Shown here: one piece after another, positions 58,270 to 64,000 of the stretch
Position numbering within the stretch: the stretch's first letter is position 1
Layout: every line of letters begins with the position of its first letter
Assembly (NCBI GenBank): GCA_028023455.1
Contig: JAQFVV010006200.1
Location: 6,768,506-6,832,505, forward strand
Length of the DNA stretch: 64,000 bases
Direction: 5' to 3'
From: Epiperipatus broadwayi
Taxonomy: Eukaryota; Onychophora; Udeonychophora; Euonychophora; Peripatidae
Made by a program: the position numbers and the translations under genes
The notes under the pieces: model-generated
What the model was told of the DNA's origin: nothing
Seen by the model: the letters and a program-made list of their open reading frames with translations, nothing else
Databases searched by the model: none

Positions 58270-58610
58270 ATTGCTTTACCAATAGCTCCTAACAAGATTT
58301 GTTTACATAAACGCCGAAAGAGATAGAATTCAAAATCTCTATCGTTGTCACCCACTTCCAGACCAGCTGGTTTCAAGCTTATGGCTCATGTCAGTGAAGA
58401 GCTGGGAGACTAAGAAACTAGATCTAAATACCAACTCTAAAATCAGCATTTATCAAACACATTTCTATCAGTTTAAAAGCATGAATTTATCAGACACATA
58501 ATGTCTTCAAACCCAGCTTAACAAATTAGATAGCTATATGAGTCTGAAAACAGTTCAGTTTCACCATGTAGTAAAAGCCTCTGCAATACATTGCATTGCA
58601 AAAAATGAAT
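58270..58610 (-). mobile_element. hammerhead family C-related monomer
   Basis: Shares with the 32.9-33.9 kb locus TTTGTTTACATAAACG, AGAAACTAGATCTAAATAC, TTAAAAGCATGAAT, ACACATAATGTCTTCAAAC and the GTAAAAGCCTCTGCAATACA end. Single copy, much diverged, ribozyme on the minus strand. Confidence 0.75.
58351..58406 (-). ncRNA. hammerhead motif, family C-related (core altered)
   Basis: Minus strand: CCCAGCTCTTCA, CTGACATGA (two extra bases relative to CTGANGA), GCCATAAGC, TT, GAAA, 10-nt palindrome ACCAGCTGGT, C, TGGAAGTGGG. GAAA, stem III and cleavage base are kept; stem I pairs CCC/GGG and TTCA/TGGA. The enlarged core probably abolishes activity. Confidence 0.65.
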
Positions 58611-59472
58611 TTATTTAATATCTAATTAAAGATAAAAAATTAATAAAAATAAAAAGTACTTTTTGTATAGCATAGCATAACCTTATGTCGTACATATTAT
58701 CATCATCATAATATGAGATCTTAATGCCTTAATAAATGTCTTAATATACATATATTGTAATGAAATTTAATGTATGAATTAGCAATAATAATCATAATGT
58801 AAACCGTTTTTATTGGCTTATCAATATTGCAACAATTATTTATTATTAATATCACTGCTACAAATAACAATATTAAAATTATATTAGTATTATTAATAAT
58901 ATTATCTTATAAGACAAATTATTAAACTGATCCAAAATGTCTTTTTGTATATATTTTATAAGTACAGCATTTTCAAATAAGGAATTAAAATTTTTTTTTA
59001 TTGCAACTTATATTTAGTTATAAAAAACACTCACACACATAAAATTAATTTTAAAAGAACAATATATAAAATAAAAAGGTATAATACTGACAATAATAAA
59101 AAATAAATTACTTAAAAATAGTATAAACAATTTTATTAGTGTACACATAAAGTTAATATTACAATTAATAAAAATAAAAAGTTTAATATAATATTTAAAT
59201 ATATGTTGGTGCATGCACAAATGTTTACAATTGTTAAATGTATTTTAAACATAAAATAATATAATCATAAAGTACTTAGGTAAATTTATTACTATTGGTA
59301 ATGGTAAAAGATAATGAGAACTTAAAAAAAATAAAGTAATTTATTTTAATATTTACAATATAAATAATTGTTTATAAAATAATAATATATATTTTATCTT
59401 ATTAATTAATGTATTTCAATTTTATAAAACTTTTCTCAGAAAAAAGTAATTCAATATAAATACATTCAAAAT
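58611..59472. other. AT-rich stretch, nothing recognised
   Basis: No motif seen; a 68-codon minus frame at 59014-59220 is a low-complexity product. Confidence 0.45.
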
Positions 59473-59688
59473 ATATATAGAGAAAAGCTTAGTTTAACAA
59501 TTTAACAGCATGATATGCTAAACATGCTTTCAACTACCTGTTGTCATATTCACAGCAATAGTTGTCAAAGCAATTAGTAATTTTTATAAGTTTCTTTGAC
59601 AACTATTGCTGTGAATATGACAGGTAGTTGAAATCATGCTTAGCATATCATGCTGTTAAATTATTAAACTAAGCTTTTCTAGCTATAT
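59473..59688. repeat. 216-bp fold-back element with 23-nt loop
   Basis: Arms of about 96 bp (AAGCTTAGTTTAACAATTTA ... GTTGTCAAAG and its inverse) match almost throughout. The loop is 59571-59593. Confidence 0.9.
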
Positions 59689-61079
59689 ATTATGTATGTA
59701 TTTATTTTAACTTATTAATTAATATAATAGAATATTTAAAATATTTGAAAATATTATTGTCATTTCAAAAATAATTTCATTACAAATTTAGTGCTACAAA
59801 TACTTAAAACTTTCAAAGATCATGTGCTTCACATCGTATCCTGACAATAGTGATAAAATTTTCCCATAGAAACCCAAAAAAGCAGAATTTTAAGATAAAA
59901 CAGTAATCTCATTAACTATGTGACACACTCTTATAAATATGTCTATCTGTTCAGAATTTTTTAGACTTTTGTATTAACTGTTTGCAAGTGCACTGTACTG
60001 AAATTAAATTTAAAGTTAGACATATTGGCATTTTGCAATACAATGATAATGGAGTAGCGAACCAAATAAACAGTTGCTTTAATGACAAATGTATCTCAAA
60101 ACTGTCCTTAATGGAGAATTAAATATCTAACCATATTCATCATCAGGTTGTGCACTTTAAATGGAATAAAATTTTAAAACTTGGATTTAAATGTAAAATT
60201 TGAAAACTAGTTTGGGAATGCTACTTTTGTTTAAACCATGTTACTAATATATCTATTTTCCACATATTTGCTTGTTATAATTACTACAGCAGCCTAAAGT
60301 TTTCTGGATCATCACTTATGTATTGGACAATTATCATTAAAAAGGAATTTTAATTAATGAATTTTATCTTCATCTAGAAAAACACTTTTATATTAAATAA
60401 TTATGGTTAAAAGGAATTTTTAACTTATAGATTTATCTTCATAAGTATTAAAAAAAAGTTATAATTTATGAATGCCATTCATTAAGAGATTAATAACTAT
60501 GTTCCACACCTAGATAATAAAAAACTTATTGTGATTCTCTGGAGTAATTTTAACTCATTATAAATGGATACCAAAAATTATTTATTTTATTCCACACCTA
60601 GAAAATAATTCAACTTAATGTGATTTTGGAATATTTTAAACTCACTATTATTGTATTGTATTTTAAGGCTCAATTATTACTAACCAATCTATTATAAGAA
60701 TTAAATTTTGTTTTACTGATTCATTAGGATTTTACAACTTAAAACATTGAGGATTTAATCATTTTCAAATATTTTGAAAGATTGCACTAGAATAAATATT
60801 TTAAACTTTTAAAAAGACTTTAAATTAATTTTAAACTATAAAGATATATTATATTTCTCATATTTGTTTAATTATTAAAATATTTAGAGTTAACTTGTTC
60901 AATAAAAATTCTCACAAGAAGCAAGGTATAATAAAAGAATATATAGGTATCATATTAATTTTATGATTACCATTTAATATAAGTGTGTGTTATTTAAATT
61001 TTTTAAATTTTAATATTAAGAGAGATAAAATAAATAAAAAAATAATATGTGTAAAGTTTATTTTAAGAAAAGCAATTTG
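59689..61079. other. AT-rich stretch, nothing recognised
   Basis: 60330-60660 has loosely repeated blocks (TTATGAATG/ACTCATTATAAATGG, CCACACCTAGA-AATAA at 60504 and 60591), suggesting a weak old tandem duplication. Confidence 0.4.
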
Positions 61080-63490
61080 ATGAATTTCATTTTTATTACA
61101 AGAAATTTTTTTTGTATTCTTTATCTCAGTTCAAAAGAAAAAAGCTAGTATAATTAATTTGATTATTTTATTTCCTTTTTGGCAAGAAAAAAAAATTAAA
61201 ATGGTATGTCAAAACCTATGATTTAAATTTAGGTTTTTGACTTGTTTTTCAATCTCAGTATTGAAGGAGCAAAATAGGTGAACAATTGTTTTTATAAAAA
61301 TTAATCTAATTGATTATTATTAAATTTTGTCATGTAGGGACAGGATTGTGATTAGTCAAAACAAATTTATTCCCAAAATAGGGGTGTGAGTCAATCAGAA
61401 GCCCTCAGTATTTTGTAAGAAGCATTTTTATTCCTGAATTGGTTGTTGAAGAGGAAAGTCAGTTCTAAGCCAGAAGATGAAGATGACAGAGGAGGAAAAA
61501 GTTCTAATCAAGCTATTGAAGATAGCAGAATTTAACTGTGAAGATCACATTACATGTTTAGCTATGAACATGTTTTCTAAGATGAATACAGCTATGTGCT
61601 AAGTTTAGTTAAAGACTAAACATCATGTTTCTTCATGTAATCTGCTACACTGAAAATTAAATAAAATTTAACAAAAAAGATACCTCTGAAGTAATCTGCA
61701 ATCTTGTCTCCAACCAAGAAAATGAAAATTTTATTGAGTAAAAATGGATATATTCTTGCTGATTTCTAGCCTAAAATCTTCTCTTTCCAAGTGGAAAAAT
61801 GGTATACCTTGACCTGAAAGTGAAAAGCCTTCAACAAAAAACCTACATGGAAACATTGGAAATTATAAATGCAAAGAATCCTAAAAAAATTAAAACCATG
61901 GTATATTTTTTATTTATGTGCACACTATATTCTCATGTAGAGATAAAAAATTATAAGACAGTGATTAATAAAAATGAATAATCCTAGTATGGAAACATTT
62001 TCTTATGATTTTTTTCTTTCAAAATTATAAAAAGAGGTTTTTTTAGTCACTTAATTTTTATTAAATTTGACATGTTTTTATTTATTTATTTATTTATCCC
62101 CCCCTCCAATTATACAAAGGATTAAGCTAATTTAACTCCTTATCTCAAGTCATTTTTCAGTTTTACTTATTTAAAAAAATAACTCACTGATGAAAAGTTA
62201 ATTTAATTGATGACTAAAAATCAAGTGGTTAGTCTTTTCTATATGAAACTATACTTTTGATAAAAATATATAAATTTAAATTATATTACCATGCCTTTTA
62301 TTTATCATTAGTCAGTTAGATTATTTAATAATCATTTAAAATACATTTTAATATACAAAATTAACAAAGCATATGACACACTTGAATGAGAAGCTATAAA
62401 GATACACAGAAATTATTACACACTAAGCGCTTTCAAGGCCTTTTGCCTCATATTCATAGCAGTACTGTGAGCTACAGAACACCCTATTTCCTCGTTCTGC
62501 AGCTCACAGTACCGCTATGAATATGAGGCAAAAGGCCTCGAAAGCGGTTAGCGTGTAATAATTTCTATGTATCTTTATAGCTTCTCTTTCAAGTGTGTCA
62601 TATGCTTTGTTAATTTTGTATATTAAATTATCAAATGAGAAGTCTTAAAATCTTTAATATTTTACAAATACATTTTAATATAAATGTCCTTATTCCTTCA
62701 GCTATCTATTACATGAATTGGTAGTATGCGTGATTTGATTTTAATACAGCTTAGAGTTTGTCAGATTGTTTTCCAAATTATCACAGTAATGTTATTTTAA
62801 AATAAATTAGAATAAGCTGTTATATTTACTTATCTTTTGCTCAAGTAACTATTCATAAAATTTTTACTTCCTGAGTGAGATTAGAGCAAAAGGGTAAGTT
62901 CTATAGATGTAGGTATTTGTGTTTATGTTTAGACATCAAAATGATAATTCTGAATGATGCAAATGTCATATTTAAAGTCCAAGCAATGCATTTTGTTTTT
63001 CATTGGAAACTAAGTTTATAGTTGGCCAGAACATTAATTATACTATTTAGCCAGAGTATTAATGATGATCAGCATGTTTCTGTATTCCAGCATAATGATT
63101 TTATTGTTATGCGTGATGAATTAGAAATTAAGTATATTATCCACAATATTGTGTTTTATTCTGTCATGAACTTGGGAATAGATTGATAAGTAGTCTGGTT
63201 TGTAATATACCTATTTAAATTCAGTCATAAGGTTGACTAATGATTGGTGATGATTATTGCTTGACTGTAGATGAGTTAATCATTATTATTCTTTTTTAAT
63301 GCTGAATAATCTGTAAGGTTATAATTTAGGATTAGTATAACTACTCACTATATGGTTAATCCATGCTGATTCTCTGTTTTTATTCATTGTATTCTTTTTA
63401 TATTTAATTTGAAGTATTTAATAAGGAAGATAATGTGGTCTCCCATCTTCCCATATTTACTTCTTGATTGTGTACCATTACTATATATAT
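61080..63490. repeat. diverged ~2.3-kb duplicate of 30.5-32.9 kb, copy 2
   Basis: Collinear with copy 1 as listed there. It lacks the SINE of copy 1 and contains the fold-back at 62349-62625, which copy 1 lacks. A 60-codon + frame at 61799-61981 and a 39-codon stretch starting MTEEEKVLIKLLKIAEF at about 61490 are open here, but copy 1 has stops in the matching positions; neither is called as a gene. Confidence 0.7.
62349..62625. repeat. 277-bp fold-back element inserted in duplicate copy 2
   Basis: Ends TAATATACAAAATTAACAAA and its inverse; arms of about 130 bp, with a short loop around 62478-62495. Absent from the matching place at about 32050-32080. Flanked by two copies of AATACATTTTAATATA (62339 and 62668), the right one about 40 bp away from the arm. 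Confidence 0.88.
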
Positions 63491-63492
63491 AT

Positions 63493-63758
63493 AATAACGA
63501 AACTTAAATATATTCCAAACAACGGTAAACAATTTATAATATAATATAAATAAAAACTCATAAAGAAATATTTTCGATTATATTCATAATCATTTTCAAC
63601 TCAACTTTCAAAATGGAATGATTCCGTTTTGAAAGTTGAGTTGAAAATGATTATGAATATAATCAAAAATATTTCTTTATGAGTTTTTATTGAGTTTTTA
63701 TTTATATTGTATTATAAATTGTTTACCATTGTTTGGAATATATTTAAGTTTCGTTATT
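63493..63758. repeat. 266-bp fold-back palindrome
   Basis: Ends AATAACGAAACTTAAATATA and its inverse. Centre at GGAATGATTCC (63615-63625). The right arm carries an extra TGAGTTTTTAT duplication near 63690; otherwise the arms match closely. It lies directly at the end of the 2.3-kb duplicate. Confidence 0.9.
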
Positions 63759-64000
63759 GTATTATTGATATTAGCGGATATTTATTTTGTTTTATATATA
63801 TAATACTATTCACAATTTAAAGAAAATTGTTAATTATTCATAACAACAAAAAAGTTCTTGCAGGATTGATGGCATTAGATTCAAAATAAATAATCAAAAA
63901 AATTTTTTAACTCTTCATTTCATTACATCATAAAATATAGCCTTTGCGTAAATAAACAATATTTTATGATTAATATCATACACTTTGCTGTATCTATTTT
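63759..64000. other. AT-rich end of window, nothing recognised
   Basis: No feature seen. Confidence 0.4.

Noticed and set aside
61490-61981. Small ORFs in duplicate copy 2
   Set aside because: The matching positions in copy 1 hold stops and frameshifts, and no protein family was recognised.

Overview
This window looks like AT-rich (roughly three quarters A+T by eye), non-coding DNA from a multicellular animal. No host gene with a convincing exon structure could be recognised. There is no bacterial-style gene packing, and almost every short open frame is a chance product of the base composition. What the window does hold is a dense, layered set of old mobile elements: several non-LTR retrotransposon (LINE) families, tRNA-derived SINEs, a Penelope-like endonuclease fragment, a short LTR retrotransposon, a hAT-type MITE and perfect fold-back palindromes. 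It also holds, most notably, about fifteen copies of small elements built around type-I-like hammerhead ribozyme motifs. The species cannot be named from the sequence. The element mix fits an invertebrate metazoan.

Layout. 1-6.3 kb is AT-rich filler with a minisatellite at 3.34-3.81 kb and a possible gag zinc knuckle at 5.07 kb. 6.28-7.08 kb is a ~800-bp palindrome carrying a hammerhead motif in each arm. 8.6-9.3 kb is an RTE-type LINE 3' end. 9.84-10.08 kb is a 215-bp hammerhead monomer with a 13-bp target duplication. 11.1-11.8 kb is an inverted hammerhead pair. 11.8-13.8 kb and 14.3-18.5 kb are two copies of a ~2-kb duplicated segment; only the second copy carries a SINE and a ~2.1-kb LINE. 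19.6-22.5 kb has a SINE, a fold-back and a MITE. 23.3-24.8 kb has a coiled-coil ORF1-like remnant and a direct tandem pair of hammerhead elements. 25.5-30.1 kb has another hammerhead element, a second copy of the LINE, a hammerhead cluster and a LINE C-terminal fragment that is open but for one stop. 30.5-32.9 kb is a diverged duplicate of 61.1-63.5 kb. 32.9-33.9 kb is the best hammerhead locus, with two intact predicted ribozymes. 35-37.6 kb has SINEs and a CR1/L2-like LINE with YADD box. 37.6-45.4 kb is mostly AT-rich with (AT)n tracts and a fold-back. 45.4-47.8 kb is a 2.35-kb non-autonomous LTR element. 51-54.8 kb has an RTE tail, a Penelope GIY-YIG fragment and a hAT MITE. 55.2-58.6 kb has three more hammerhead elements and a SINE. 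59-64 kb has three large fold-backs.

The unifying theme is the hammerhead system. Four sequence families (called A-D here) share one architecture: a two-part stem I, a CUGANGA core, a short stem II, GAAA, and a stem III that is an uninterrupted palindrome ending in U-H17. The palindrome differs between families but stays a palindrome, which is covariation-like evidence for structure. A loopless stem III can form only between two molecules, as known for small hammerheads linked to Penelope-like elements. Units are arranged as direct tandems (408 bp and 476 bp repeat lengths) and, unusually often, as inverted dimers. The PLE endonuclease relic in the same window gives a plausible source of the mobilising machinery.
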